From Punica granatum (lineage: Eukaryota; Streptophyta; Magnoliopsida; Myrtales; Lythraceae), in assembly GCF_007655135.1 (NCBI RefSeq), contig NC_045128.1, forward strand, positions 42,359,885 to 42,423,884: DNA of 64,000 nucleotides. The letters are read 5' to 3'. Numbering within the stretch: the stretch's first letter is position 1; each line of letters starts with the position of its first letter. The notes beneath the pieces are model-generated. The model ran no database searches. It was not told the origin of the DNA and saw only the letters and a list, made by a program, of their open reading frames with translations. Shown in pieces: positions 1-15,668 of the stretch. Both the position numbers and the translations under genes were made by a program.

Positions 1-1153
1 GGGAAGCTGGCCATGTCTTGACCCGGATGCCGTTCATGGTGTTTGTGAGGGTGCAGTTCCTGGCAGTGACCCCGATGACAGGCTCCTCATTCTGGTACTT
101 CCCTAGGCTGCCAATGCTGATGCCATGTCCAGGCCCGCAGGTGACCCCCTCGATGTGGATCTGCTGGGCCCCATCGCCCAGAGACACACAGTCATCGCCG
201 GTCTTGATGTTCGCACCGGAGATGGTGACCCCCGTCGACCGACCAATGTGGATGCCGTCGGTGTTGAGGCTGGTTTCCGGCGCTGTGATGGTGATGCCCT
301 TGAAGGTGACATTGTTGCAGTTGATGATGTTCATGTGGAATAGCTTACTGTCCAGAGAGGTTATGTCTTGGATCTTTGAGTTTGTGAGTGAGGTGAAGGC
401 CAAATTCTGTTCCAATTATCCCACAAAAAAAGAAAGGAAACTCATTACTTGCGGATTTTTCATATAATAATTGCTGGAACAAGATACCAAAATCGAGATC
501 GAACTATAATACTCCTGTACTGTTTATTGCCTGTATGATCAGAAGTAAACTGAACGAGGTAGAGATGCATGGGGAAAGGCTTACAATGGGGAGAGAGTTG
601 CACTTGCCCGTCTTTGCACAGTCATTCTGAGACCAGGCAACGGCACCCTGGCCATCAAACGTACCGCCGCCAGAGACAGACAGACCATCAACATTCTGAA
701 AGAGTACCCAGGAGTCTGTCTTGATCTGGCTAGGGTCAGCGGGGGCCTTGATGGTTCCCTGGACCTGGAAGTCGATGGATTTGGACCTGCACGGCCCCTG
801 GAACTGCAGCGACCCTGCCAGGTACGTCCCTTTGGGTATCACCACCGTGCTTGGGCCTGGGGACTGACACGCCTGCTTCCATGAACTTAAGATCGCCTGT
901 GTACAATCCAAGCACCACCATGGAACATTAATATCCGTTGGACATCAAATAGAGAATAAGTAGCCGTGACACCGTTCCATTTGTTCCTAGCAAAACTGGT
1001 CACAAGTTTTGGGCTTGTTATTACCTGGCTATCGTCGGACTTGCCATTGGCCTTCGCACCAGTGTGCTTGACGTTGAAATCCGTACCTTGGGCTCTCGAG
1101 GCCGTAGCTAGGAGGACTACCAGTAGAAAGGTGACTGCATCAGTAAGATTCAT
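1..1153 (-). CDS. Exopolygalacturonase, GH28 (3' end cut by window edge)
   Basis: A secreted pectin-degrading enzyme that hydrolyses alpha-1,4-galacturonan in the cell wall; related plant enzymes are often pollen-expressed. Exons on the minus strand are 1153-1025, 896-585 and 406 to beyond base 1, each with GT-AG ends and phase 0 at both joins. The N-terminus is a hydrophobic signal peptide ending near TASRAQG, followed by FNVKHTGAKANGKSDDSQ, typical of the family. Exon 3 shows the GH28 catalytic motifs NTDGIHIG, GDDCVSLG and GHGISIGSLG, and then RVK where most members have RIK. Met codons at 1165 and 1183 are in frame upstream; 1153 gives the most compact signal peptide. A TATA box lies upstream at 1338-1344. 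The C-terminal part is outside the window, so integrity of the whole gene cannot be judged. Confidence 0.9.
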
Positions 1154-1337
1154 CTTGGAACCCATAATTGGAATTACTTTCACTTTTGTTTTGGTTTTTC
1201 TAGGTTTTACTCTCTTTTTTTTTAATTTAATTTTTTTCTAAACTTTTTTTTCTTTTTCTGTTTTTTTTTTTATTCGTGATTTTACTTCAAACTCTAAAAT
1301 GGTTTTGAGTTGACAAGACAAGGTGTCGGAGGGGCCA

Positions 1338-1344
1338 TTTTATA
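1338..1344 (-). promoter_or_regulatory. TATA box of the polygalacturonase gene
   Basis: The minus strand reads CTATAAAATGG here, about 185 bases upstream of the chosen start codon. Position and sequence fit a plant core promoter; the transcription start itself is not visible. Confidence 0.55.
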
Positions 1345-1345
1345 G

Positions 1346-2058
1346 TGAGGGAAAATGCAGCTCCACACCACAAAATCCTTTCAAAATCTAATTTTAGATA
1401 ATTTGCTCAAATTTCCCTTCTCACATGGCCCTTTAAGCACTTGTGTGGGCACAAATTCATTCCCCCATTTTAGAGTAAACACCAATTCTCTTGGCTGCAG
1501 GAACAGAGCCCCCCACCATTTACTCCTTCAATTTTGCTGCAAATTAAAATAGTGAACTTAGTCGTAAATCCGTATAGCCGCACCAGCACTAGTTTATTGT
1601 ATTTTATAACATGCATGAACTGTATCGCTTTTATCTTCGAACCAACTTTATCACGCAAACTCTTACTTACATGATAGTATGATCCTGTTATGCACGTGAT
1701 CTATTTTATCAGTATTGGTGATGTCCAATCTCTCATTCAAGAGAAGGATCTTGACTTGGAAAACAAGACAATACGGAAGTATCCTAAGCGCATGAATATG
1801 TTGTCAATATAGTACATTAAAACCAATATAGGAAGTATCCGGGATCATGATAGTATCTGACAATCTCTACCTGATCAGAGTGTCTGAAGGATTCTATAGA
1901 AGATATCACTTAGTAGATTATTTTTGTTCACGTTTAATCAATACAATCGGTTTCTACGAAAAGGAACTTTGGAACCTTCAGTTCATCTTCATCCCCAGTG
2001 TAATGATTCATAAACTTTACAATAGCTGGGTTAGGAGGGGAAAGAAGGTCCTCGACAG
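1346..2058. other. Intergenic, polygalacturonase promoter side to NAT9 3' end
   Basis: AT-rich sequence between two minus-strand genes. It should hold distal promoter elements of the polygalacturonase and the 3' UTR of the acetyltransferase. I see no convincing coding sequence or repeat. Confidence 0.5.
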
Positions 2059-5798
<3,740 letters not shown>

Positions 5799-7004
5799 AT
5801 GCTTCCTCTGTTTCTCCTTCTCCTCCTCCTACTTTGTTCGAATTCTCAGACTGCTCGATCTGCTCATTGTACAACTTCGACGTCCACCACGTCTTTCCAG
5901 AAATGCACCTCCCTCCCAACCCAACAAGCCTCCATGGCATGGACCTTCCACCCTCACAATGCCACCCTTGACCTTGCCTTCTTCGGCACATTCATCTCCC
6001 CAACCGGCTGGGTCGGTTGGGGGATCAACCCGACCTCCCCGGAGATGACGGGAACTCGGGCCTTGATTGCCTTTCCGGACCCAAACTCGGGTCAGATAGT
6101 TCTCCTCCCGTTCATCATTGACCCGTCCGTGAAGCTCCAGAAGGACCCGCTCTTATCCCGTCCCCTCGACATCCATGTCCTCTCATCTTCCGTGGCCCTG
6201 TACGGTGGAAAGATGGCCACCGTCCATGACGGTGCCACAGTCCAAATCTATGCCACCCTAAAGCTCAGCCCCAATAAGACGAGGATCCACTTCATCTGGA
6301 ACCGCGGGCTCTATGTCCAAGGATACTCCCCAACGATCCACCCGACAACCGCCAACGACCTTTCCTCCATTGCCACCCTGGACATCCTCTCAGGCACCGC
6401 CGCCGCCCCGCATGGCAACATTGGGGCCATGAAGACGGCTCACGGGATCATCAACGCGGTCTCCTGGGGGATCCTCCTCCCAGTCGGGGCAGTGATAGCG
6501 AGGTACCTGAGGCATATCCAGGCCCTGGGGCCAGCTTGGTTTTACGTCCACGCGGGGGTGCAGCTGCTCGGGTTCTTCCTAGGGACGGTGGGGTTCGGGC
6601 TCGGGTTACGGCTGGGGGAGCTGTCTCCAGGGGCGGCGTACGGGCTGCACCGGAAGCTCGGGGTTGCGGCGTTCTCCCTAGGGGCCCTGCAGACACTGGC
6701 GCTGCTGTTCAGGCCCAGGACAACAAACAAGTTCAGGAAGTACTGGAAGTCCTACCACCACTTCGTGGGCTATGCTTGTGTGGTCTTGGGAGTTGTGAAT
6801 GTCTTCCAAGGCTTCGAAGCCATTGGAATGGGCAGATCCTATGCAAAGCTTGGCTACTGCCTCTGCCTGTCTTCACTGATTGGGATCTGCATAGCCTTGG
6901 AGTTCAACAGCTGGGTGATCTTCTGTAGGAAGTCAAAGGAGGAGAAGATGAGGAGGGAAGGTCTGATCGGAGGCTCTGAGAAAGAAAGTGGAAGCTATAG
7001 ATAG
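5799..7004 (+). CDS. Cytochrome b561 and DOMON domain-containing protein
   Basis: A single-exon gene for a 401-residue membrane redox protein of the AIR12-like CYB561-DOMON family. Such proteins are thought to move electrons across the plasma membrane between cytosolic ascorbate and the apoplast. Residues 1-22 form a leucine-rich signal peptide. A DOMON domain follows (about 45-165, with MAWTFHPHNATLDLAFFG and GWVGWGINP). The b561 core begins near residue 210. Heme-ligand candidates are His215 (KTAHGIINAVSWG), His251 (FYVHAGVQLLGF), His284 (LHRKLGV) and His320/321 (YHHFVGY), spaced across hydrophobic helices. The tail is basic and cytosolic (RKSKEEKMRREG). The GC content is higher than in the flanks. 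Absence of introns and full length agree with many family members. The coding region looks intact. Confidence 0.95.
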   Translation: MLPLFLLLLLLLCSNSQTARSAHCTTSTSTTSFQKCTSLPTQQASMAWTFHPHNATLDLAFFGTFISPTGWVGWGINPTSPEMTGTRALIAFPDPNSGQIVLLPFIIDPSVKLQKDPLLSRPLDIHVLSSSVALYGGKMATVHDGATVQIYATLKLSPNKTRIHFIWNRGLYVQGYSPTIHPTTANDLSSIATLDILSGTAAAPHGNIGAMKTAHGIINAVSWGILLPVGAVIARYLRHIQALGPAWFYVHAGVQLLGFFLGTVGFGLGLRLGELSPGAAYGLHRKLGVAAFSLGALQTLALLFRPRTTNKFRKYWKSYHHFVGYACVVLGVVNVFQGFEAIGMGRSYAKLGYCLCLSSLIGICIALEFNSWVIFCRKSKEEKMRREGLIGGSEKESGSYR

Positions 7005-8000
7005 GTAGAGCAACAGGAGTATCAGTTCCGGTGACAGAAGAGGCTCGGTCGTTTTGCGTCATTCCAATTTTATCGGGATGTCTTTAGAAACATAACACCC
7101 TACATATGTTCCGGAACTCAGACTACGGCTTTTCACTGCTCGAATTGCATCAAGAATTTTCCTTCTAGTCCCTCTTTCTATCTGAACTTATCTTTGGAAC
7201 TATGGATTCAGAATTCTCAANNNNNNNNNNNNNNNNNNNNNNNNNNNNNNNNNNNNNNNNNNNNNNNNNNNNNNNNNNNNNNNNNNNNNNNNNNNNNNNN
7301 NNNNNNNNNNNNNNNNNNNNTTGAATTTTGCCTCTTAGGGTTGCAAACATAAAGGAAGTGGATTGAAACTGAAATTGATAGTCAGCTCAGGTGAATTTTG
7401 GTACTTAAATGATCAGAAGAAAAAAGGAGTTGAATTTTAGTGATTTTGTTCCCGTTTGCTTCAAGAGCATACAGAAATGGACTTCTTCCTAGTTGGCGAT
7501 TTTTCCAATTTCTGTCCTTTTCTTTTTGGGAATTTTTATTATTTTGTGTCTGTGTTTTGCTGTCTATTGAAGCTTTTCATGGGGGGACTCAAGCTAAAGC
7601 CTTAAACTACTACTTCTGGAAAGAACTTCCATTGCTTTTTTAAAAATATATTGCGCTTATGATGCCAAAAGAAGCAATCTTTTCTTATAGTTTCTGCCTT
7701 TTGATGTTGAATGACTACTTCGTACCTTGGACTATCCATTTGCTGATGGATCGCAGAACAGTGGTCTTACATGTGAATTCGAGAGCCATAGTGGAGCTCA
7801 ACGGAATACTGCATCTTTGTTAGCTGCTAAGGGCCCGATAACTTGGAACTAGTGATGCTCCATCTTGGTACTGGTTATCCTGATATTTGACTCTATCGTT
7901 TTTGGGTTTTCTTAGGTTTGAAAACCGACAATAGTGGTTCAGTTAAATTCAAAACTCTCCTCTTCCTGAGGATATAGTTCTTCAGTGCTGAGTTCGATAT
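7005..8000. other. Intergenic region with 100-base assembly gap
   Basis: Contains the 3' UTR of the b561 gene, a run of N at 7221-7320, and probably the promoter and 5' UTR of the WRKY gene. Because of the gap, a small feature could be missing. No recognisable gene is seen in the readable part. Confidence 0.6.
7221..7320. other. Assembly gap (100 N)
   Basis: Exactly 100 undetermined bases, the conventional length for a scaffold gap of unknown size. True distance between the flanking genes is therefore uncertain. Confidence 0.99.
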
Positions 8001-10037
8001 ATGAAAATGGTGCCCTGCACTGAGGGGAGCCCATCTAGTTCTGATCCAAAGACACAAGCTGTCACTGTCACCCCAGTGGAAGGTGCAGCAGCGGAAAAGC
8101 CTCATAGAGAAATAAAGCAGATGAGTCCTGATAGTCGAGCCCATCCATCTCAATCTGATCCTGAAGGAGCCAATTCTTGCACTGCACCTCCAAAAACATC
8201 CGGGGGTTCTGATAGAGATTCCTGTCTGGTGCAATCAGTGCAGGAAGGAAAGAGTGCGAGCATAAACTTTGAAAGAGTGTTGTTTCCCTCTCCGAAGGGG
8301 GCCCTCAGCTCACCACCCACTCACGGAGGAAGCGCTTCCTCTGGAAAAGCAGAGAAAGCATCAGAGGATGGGTATAACTGGAGAAAGTATGGACAGAAAA
8401 ATGTGAAGGGGAATGAATTCATTCGGAGCTATTACAAGTGCACACACCCCAATTGCCTTGTCAAGAAGCAAGTGGAACGATCGCTTGAGGGGCAGATTAC
8501 AGATACTGTCTACTTTGGTCAGCATGAGCATCCTAAACCTAACATTAATATCCCATTAGCCGTTGGTCTTGTTGTGTCCATAGTTGAAGAAAAACCAGAA
8601 AAGCCCTCTTCAACGGTTACAGAAGGTAAGAGAGCCTCATACTTTTCATTGCTATCTGTGATTCCTTGGAGAAAAACTTATGAATGCTTTTACGACCTCA
8701 TTTTTTGTAGAAAAACCATCTGAAGTTGGAGGCAAGACGTGTCATCAAGTCAAGACAACAGATACACCTCTGTCCCCCACGGTTACAGCAAGTAATGATG
8801 TAAGGAGTGCGGCATTGTCGTCACCGAGGAGTAGGTTGCGGGATGAGTTTGACAATGATGATGGTCCAAGCTCCAAAAGAAAGTAGGTTTTTAGTTTGAT
8901 GATGTCATCTCTTCCTTTTTCACATAGCTTTTCTTCAGCTTTCTACCATCTCAACAGGAAGAAAGAGAATCGGGGTGTTGAAGCAGCTGCAGTGGATAAG
9001 GCAACTGGTGACACGCGCCTTATAATTCAGACAACGAGTGAGGTTGATATTGTCAACGATGGATACCGTTGGCGAAAATATGGGCAGAAGCTTGTGAAAG
9101 GAAACCCTAATCCAAGGTTATGTCAGTTTCATTGTTGATATGTTTTTGCAGAAAGTATCCCACATATTTTAGCATATCAAATTACAATTTTACCTCTAGG
9201 TATCCATAGCTTTGTTGTTGCGGTTATATAATCCAACAAAAGTGACTCTACTGATGACGGGAAAATAACATTGTCATTTGATCTGCCTGTCCTACAAATG
9301 GTCACTTTTTTTACAGTGGAGCAGAGAGTTGTAAGACTTCACCTAGACTGGTTCTGCATAAGTTCCTGGTCTGCTGCATTTGGATAGATTTCATTCTTTC
9401 TCAGTCGATGTCCTCATTGAGCTATGACTTTTATGTGGAGCTGAGGTGGGTCACGTCCTTGTGTCACTGCAGGAGCTACTACAGGTGTTCGAGCCCGGGA
9501 TGTCCAGTGAAGAAACACGTGGAGAGAGCATCTCATGATCCGAAAGTGGTCATGACCACTTATGAAGGTCAGCACGATCATGATATGCCTGCTGCAAGGA
9601 TGGTCACACGTAACCCAGCAGGAACCAATGGGGCAACAATTGCTCAGAATGATGAAGGAAGAATAAAATCCGGAGAAGGTGAAGCAGTTTCTGCTGATGC
9701 AGCTGTGAGAGAAGGGAACTCCGACCCTCCTAGTAAATCGACTGAGCAGCAAACTGATAAGTCTGAGAATAAATGTGGCAGAGCCAGAAGCTTAAATGCA
9801 GAAGGTGAGAATAAATCGAATGAGCGACAGGAGGTTGAGCCATCGTCTCACTGCGAATCCCAAGAAAGAGGCAGTCCCACTGATGCAGTTCTGCCGAGAG
9901 GATTAATTGAAGAGCAACCAAACAGCCAGTTGGCTGCTAAACCGGAGGAAAGTGAAGGGATATGCCACAACAAAGTGGGGAAGAAATCAAATGAACAGCA
10001 GCAGGTCCTGAACACAGCAGCAGCTGTTCAGAGCTAA
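8001..10037 (+). CDS. Group I WRKY transcription factor (WRKY1-like)
   Basis: A nuclear DNA-binding protein with two WRKY domains that recognise W-box elements, typical of regulators of defence and stress responses. Coding exons 8001-8625, 8711-8882, 8958-9116 and 9473-10037 give 506 residues. The first WRKY domain starts near residue 121 ([12 protein letters not shown], Trp127) with zinc ligands C-x4-C and HEH. The second starts near residue 299 ([12 protein letters not shown], Trp304) with C-x4-C and HDH. Intron 3 interrupts the second domain at the Arg codon in NPR, the classic PR-type position for group I and C-terminal domains. A basic stretch SSKRKKK before the second domain is a likely nuclear localisation signal. 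The tail is rich in Ser, Glu and Gln. A non-coding first exon further upstream is possible. Best match by eye is the AtWRKY1 type, not the AtWRKY32 type. Confidence 0.92.
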
Positions 10038-10960
10038 ATGCAAACCAAGCCTCTTGAGGTAGTTTCTAACCCCCCATCGACTTCCACTTTGTTCTTATGG
10101 CGGGGTATCGAGATAGCATCGATCAACTCGAGCCTTGGAAGATTGGGTGGTGTTGTAACAGAAACGATTGATTTACTAGGATCTATCAGCTGTAGGTGAA
10201 GATTGGCCGGCCTGATGATTGGTGGGGTGAATAATGCTAATATCAGGTTGTAATGTATGAAAGTTTAGAGGTATCTGCCTACCCATCTATTATTCTAACA
10301 TATCAGGAGTTTGATGTATTTGTCTGTTAATATTTAATGAGGTTGCTGATTGTGCTGTCACAGTATGCATATTCTTGGGAAGGCTAGTAATTTAAATGTT
10401 ATATCAGGCAATACTGTTCAAGATTCCTTGTCATTCGAGTTTTTCGATTTATGGCGTTTATCTTTCCACTTAATGGATAGGGACATCGGAACACTTGTAC
10501 TGTCATTTGCTAGGTGAAGAAAGACATATAGACATTTTTCCTGAAAGGAGATGGAAGATAGCTTTATTTAGAGGGACATCCCTGTAATTCACTCTGATCA
10601 CACATGATCTGAGTGTAAGCAAAAAGTTGAACAAATTGGTCCCCTGGCCCAGCTAAAACGTGAGTCTAGATCTAGACCACTATAGGCCCATCAGCTGTTT
10701 TTATGAGTTAAATGGAATAGAACCCGATTCCTCGTCGATTTCGTGAAGTGACAATTTGGTTCCTTCACCATCCGAGTAATCCTAAAATATGTGCACGACT
10801 TTGATATCTCGGATTCGAAAAGGTAAGGTTCAATGGTCTCGAGGATTGAAATGACACTAGTCGTCGTATGTAGGTATTTTATGGGATCAAATCAACACAG
10901 CAATTGATCCACTGTTCTTTTTTCATGGACAAGAAGATAGAAACCTGAATTAGAAACCTA
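10038..10960. other. WRKY 3' UTR and intergenic
   Basis: The first 250-300 bases are likely the WRKY 3' UTR. The remainder is plain AT-rich sequence with a short direct repeat (tcatggacaagaagatag near 10923 and 10961) just before the LINE remnant. No gene is evident. Confidence 0.5.
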
Positions 10961-10969
10961 TCATGGACA

Positions 10970-12300
10970 AGAAGATAGACTAGACAGGACCTTTCATACA
11001 AAAAGCTACAGTTCTTGGAAAGGAAAGGTCCTCTCTCAAGCTGGTCGCTCTGTACTCATAAAATCATTTGCCTCGCCCCTCCCTGCATATACTATGTCCA
11101 CTTTTCTCCTCCCTAAAAACCTCTGCAGGTCTATGGACTCCCTTTTGGCCAACTTTTGGTGGGGCCAGTCCGCCCCTGATAAAAATAAAAATCCATCTTG
11201 AGGCCTGGGACTCATTGTGTGCTCCAAAAGAATATGGCGAGGGGGGCTTGGTTTCCGCAGAATGTTTGATCAGAATCTTGCTCTTGCTTCGAAACCTCAT
11301 CTCAGTATTCTCTCCAGGCCAAATAATACCTAAAGCACCAACCATTCCTTCAGTACCCTTCCAAGAAAACCGCGTCCTTCTTATGGAAAGGAGTTTGCAG
11401 GTCCATGCCCCTTATCCAAAAAGGTGCCTGCTATTCCAATGATAGGCATAAGCTCCTCATTTGGAAAATTTTATTCAATGCTCTACCAACCAGCTCTCTG
11501 CTATCTCAAAGATTTCCCATTGAGGACCCTTCATGCTACTTCTGTCGTGCTCATGTGGAAACCTCTGAGCATCTCTGAGTATCCAATCAGAACCACCAAC
11601 TTCAGTAATATGAGCATTAAAGAATTGATCAAGATCACGTTGGGTATTGATGGCTCCCTCTGTATTCCTCCAAACATTGCCCATGTGTTCCCAGTACAGC
11701 CTGCAAGTTGTTTCGATTATGTCTGGCAGCTCAGGAAAAATACCAAGGTGCAATCTCATCAAACTTCACTAACCCATCCAGATCCTCTTCTAGCTGCAAG
11801 TCGGATCAACAAGAGAACTCGGATCTCCATGCTGCGTTTCTACTTCGACACGGCAGCCTCACCTGTTTGTTTTTGGTCGGGCATCATCTGCACAACCCAT
11901 CAAGGCACCATTGTACATGCTTGGATATACAAATCGAACACCACTAACCCTCGTCTAGGGGAAGCAGCTGCTGCACTAAAGGCCATTTCCTGTGCTTGCT
12001 ACCTCAGAATATGGCGCCTGCTTCTTTTCAATGCTTCCAAGGATGTTGTGGATGCCATCATCTCCTCAGACGAATCTATAAATACTGCCCTTGTATCTAG
12101 TTTTATATATGAAGCTTCTATTGCTCTTTTGTATTTTGATTACTGGGACATACAGTACATCCCTAGATCTACCAACTTTTCTCGCCCATAATGTTGCTAG
12201 ATGGGCAGTTACTTGTAATTTTAAGGGAGCAATTCCCTTCTCAAATCTGTCTCATTTCATTCTCTGTCAGGCTTCTGAGATGTAACTAACATCTTTTTCT
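10970..12300 (+). mobile_element. Degenerate LINE (non-LTR retrotransposon) 3' part
   Basis: Reading across frames gives the end of a plant LINE ORF2. First comes the post-RT region SWKGKVLSQAGRSVLIKS and FLLPKNLCRSMDSLLANFWW (about 11010-11200). Next is a zinc-knuckle zf-RVT region with CYFCRAHVETSEHL (about 11450-11570). Last is an RNase H-like RVT_3 domain (about 11815-12215) with NPRLGEAAAALKAISCA and the closing AHNVARWAV. The reading frame shifts repeatedly and stops occur, for example after DKNKNPS near 11200. The RNase H start reads FYFDTAAS, where active copies usually have DGA. This is a dead 5'-truncated copy. Confidence 0.8.
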
Positions 12301-13607
12301 ACTATATAAACCTACTATATAAAGTATTTACCATTCGGAAAAGGGCAAAAAATAAAAATAAAAACCTAGCTGTGTGGGGGCCACAAATATCCTTCTGAAA
12401 ATCATTGTTAGGTCCGCTGTTCTTCTATCAATTTTTTTCCTTAAATAATGCACAGCCCTTTTACAATATATCATATATTTATTCGTCAAAAAAGCAACCA
12501 CATGAAAGAAAAGAAAAGTCACTTTAAAAGAACATGCAAAACCCTGACCTCACTCCATCATCAATTTTAAAAGCCAATACTCCTATTGGCAGACGATCAA
12601 GACTTTGATTATCACATCACGACCACCATCCATTTGTTTTTATAGATATAAAATGATGATGATGATGATGATGATGGGCATAATATCTAACAAAAACATC
12701 AACCACATATAGTTCATTAACCCAAACACAAACAAGCTTTCACGATGCCCATAATTCGATAAATCAGATATAGGATAGGAGACTGAATCAATCGAAACCT
12801 CTCAGGGTCGTTATTCAATGAATCATTCGGTTAGATTAAGTTATGTTCTATTGTAGAAAACCTAACTATGGAAATAATTTTGGTGGACAAGACTGGGCAA
12901 CACTTGTACTCATTGTTACAGACCCTCCTTGAGTTGGCAATGCATTGTTTGATCAAACCAATCATCAATTTAAAATAATTACAAATTCAGGACAGAACTA
13001 ATCATTTTGGTCAAATGAGTACCCCACGCAAAGCCCATGCGCACAAATAACAGATTGCATGATCTGAAAAACCATGTCTATATATATATATTTATCACTC
13101 AGGGGTCGATCCAAGAAAGTGCATTTACACTAGGGGAAAAATAAAATAAAAAGGAAAATATAACTTTGGGCAACTGATCTGTTTCTAAGATCTGCAGTTT
13201 CTCCTATCAACCATGCACAATTCCTCCTCCTTTCGTTCTATTCTGAGGCTAAATCCGAGCCTACATTATGTTCCTTCTCTACCGATCATCACAAGCTCTT
13301 GAGTGACTAAGCTCTCCAGCTTTATGCCAAATAGCAATGGAAATTCGAAAAAAAGCTGCATACCAGTTTATGTACTTATATTATTATTGGCAGTAGCTTT
13401 CCTGTTCTGTAATTCTTCCTGTTCTAACTGAACCATCTTCTTGACTGCAAGGAGTCATCTTCTCAAGCCGAGATGGAGTAGTATAGTTATTAGTAGCAGG
13501 GACAATAGTAGTAGTAGTCGTTTCTGTCTCCGTCTTCGAGTTATGTTCTTCGGTGCTCTATAATGTTTTCCTCTTTCTGTCTATATTTGATCCGAGTCTA
13601 AGCTCTT
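12301..13607. other. Intergenic, AT-rich
   Basis: Sequence between the LINE remnant and the 3' end of the CCCH gene. It includes a TGA trinucleotide microsatellite at 12653-12676 and the probable 3' UTR of the CCCH gene toward the right end. No coding signal is recognised. Confidence 0.5.
12653..12676. repeat. Microsatellite (ATG)n
   Basis: Eight perfect copies of a trinucleotide in otherwise AT-rich intergenic DNA. Confidence 0.9.
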
Positions 13608-15668
13608 CTATGTAACTGTCGAGATGCCGCTTGCAAATGGGCTCTCGGGAAGATTGATTCCTTGGATGCTGTAAATGAAAATGAAAACCTGATAAATAGC
13701 GAACCAACTATGGTGGTATTTTGAGAATAGTAAAGGAGGGCATGTATGTAGATTTTATACCTATCCTGGTCATTGCAGTTCAAGACATTGTCCTTGCTGC
13801 TCGAGCCGTTATTTACAACGTCAAACAGGTAATTGATACGATCGACTGATGCATACTCCGACGGCTGCTCACGAGCTATACACAGGTTCAAACTATTGAT
13901 CAGCAATTAAAAGGAGATAGAAACTCAACGACAAGCTATTTTTGGGTCATCAATGTGATTATAACCTTCTGATGGATTAAAATATTCCGTTGGGTAGCCA
14001 AAGTAGGGGTACTGAGGTGATGACTTGGGTGCGACTTGAAGTTCTGCAAGACGCCTTCTCTCGAGTTCGAGAGCGTGCTCACATTCTTCGAGCAGATCAT
14101 CTGCGAGGAATCTTGATGCGTCAGAGAACCTTGGCACTGAAATAAATGGATATAGTCCTGATCAATAAACAGTGGAAAAGAATAAAGTAGAAATCTGTGC
14201 ATCAAAGTTTGTTTTGTTTGACGCACTTGACTGAATTTCGGGGTCGCCCTCCATCAGGCGCTGGTTGTAGTAACTCATGCTCTGTGTCTTGTCTGCATAC
14301 TTCCTGCATGTCAATAATCGACACACGAATACATGAACGTTCTTACCGATGTCATGGCAAGGGCAAACTAATCGCATCATTCTCATCTTTTGCAGTCTCA
14401 CCTGTCAGCGAGCCTCGACTTCTCCTTGTAAGGCTTCACAAGGACCCGGGCGCCACAGATGAAATGCGGGTTTCCCTTTGAGAGAATTTGCTTTGCCGTT
14501 TCCGTGAAAACAAATGTCACAAATCCAAACATCCTCTTCTGCTGGCTTGGAATCCTCACATCTTGTACTGGCCCAAATTTGCTGCATATAGTTTTAGTTA
14601 ACGAACTTCGGGAACCTACTCACGTAAGTATTCATGGACACTATTAGATAAAAATTTGAATTGATTTCATACTTGAAGTAGTTTGATACGTCTTGCTCAG
14701 TGAATGTACTCTCTGCAGGAAATGTGAGATAAATCTGCCGAGAAGCCGAACCAATTCCACTTGGGTCACTGCGCTCATAATCTGAGTACTTTTGGACATC
14801 TTCGGCTAAAATAACCGAATGCTGCCCGTGAGGCCTGCTAAAATCACGAACTCCTAACAAATCATATATTTGCAGGGAAGGGAATATCCCATAAACGAGA
14901 TGGCATAAAATTTCAATAAAATTACCGATCAATGAGGCGGATGCTGTTCTTCAGTCGTGCTAGAAGCTTTGAGAGGCTAAACCCGGCCTTACCATTCCTC
15001 TGGCTCTCTGTAAGGTAACCTTCAGCCTGTAGTGTCCGCCCATACTTTTCGTAGTACAACATGGGCAAAGAGGCGATCGAGACAGGTGAACCGCCTCGAG
15101 ATTTGAGGAGCTCCGTAATCTCCAGTTCAAGCTTCTCGAGTGATCCATGAGAGAGCCTGTGATCCTCAATCCCAGGATCGTTTGGGAACAGGCTGACATG
15201 TTGTGGGAAGTTCTCGACCATAGTCGGGGTCCCATGGAAGTACCTACAATTATGCCCATGTTTGCAGAACCCTTTCAGGAAGTAATGGCAAATCTTGACT
15301 GAGTACTGTGGAGGGCTTGAGGATATTCTCCGTGCCGGTTTTGGACAAAAGTAGCCTCCGGGAAAGTCCAAGCCCGGAGCATCCCAGCACGTGTTTCTGG
15401 TCCGGAGGTTTGAGCCCGGGGAGTAGGGAGGGAACTGATACGGAGCCGATACAACCGCCGCGACATTCATGGGATTAGCGAGCCCGAGCTCAGATTTTGC
15501 TTCTGCGATCAGGGAATGGATGGAGCTGTCGGGTCCACAAGCGAGCCTGATCATCTCGCGCTCCCCATTGTCCTGCAGGAGCACGTACCCGATGATCTTG
15601 GACACATTCTCTGGTTCTGGCTTCTGGATCCTATCGTACACGATTTTGGTCGCCTCCGGAAAATCCAT
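13608..15668 (-). CDS. CCCH zinc-finger, LOTUS-like and RRM protein
   Basis: A plant RNA-binding protein of the type that combines one CCCH zinc finger with an RRM (Arabidopsis C3H18/46/53 group). Seven coding exons: 15668-14926, 14834-14673, 14581-14402, 14303-14227, 14136-13966, 13875-13761 and 13668-13608. They join in frame to about 502 residues. The N-terminus [15 protein letters not shown] and the [17 protein letters not shown] block match the group. The finger is C-x7-C-x5-C-x3-H ([19 protein letters not shown]). A helical OST-HTH/LOTUS-like region follows ([20 protein letters not shown]). The RRM is split by introns and contains MFGFVTFV as RNP1 and QIYLTFPAE as RNP2. The end reads [11 protein letters not shown]. 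In-frame Met codons at 15728 and 15755 lie upstream; homology favours 15668. Confidence 0.88.

Noticed and set aside
6451..6928. Frames on both strands inside the DOMON/b561 gene
   Set aside because: They overlap the conserved b561 helices in another frame and are GC-driven shadows.
8896..8957. Start of WRKY exon 3 at an internal ATG (MMMSSLPF)
   Set aside because: This is intron. The acceptor cag at 8955-8957 joins in phase with exon 2 to give SSKRKKKENRG.
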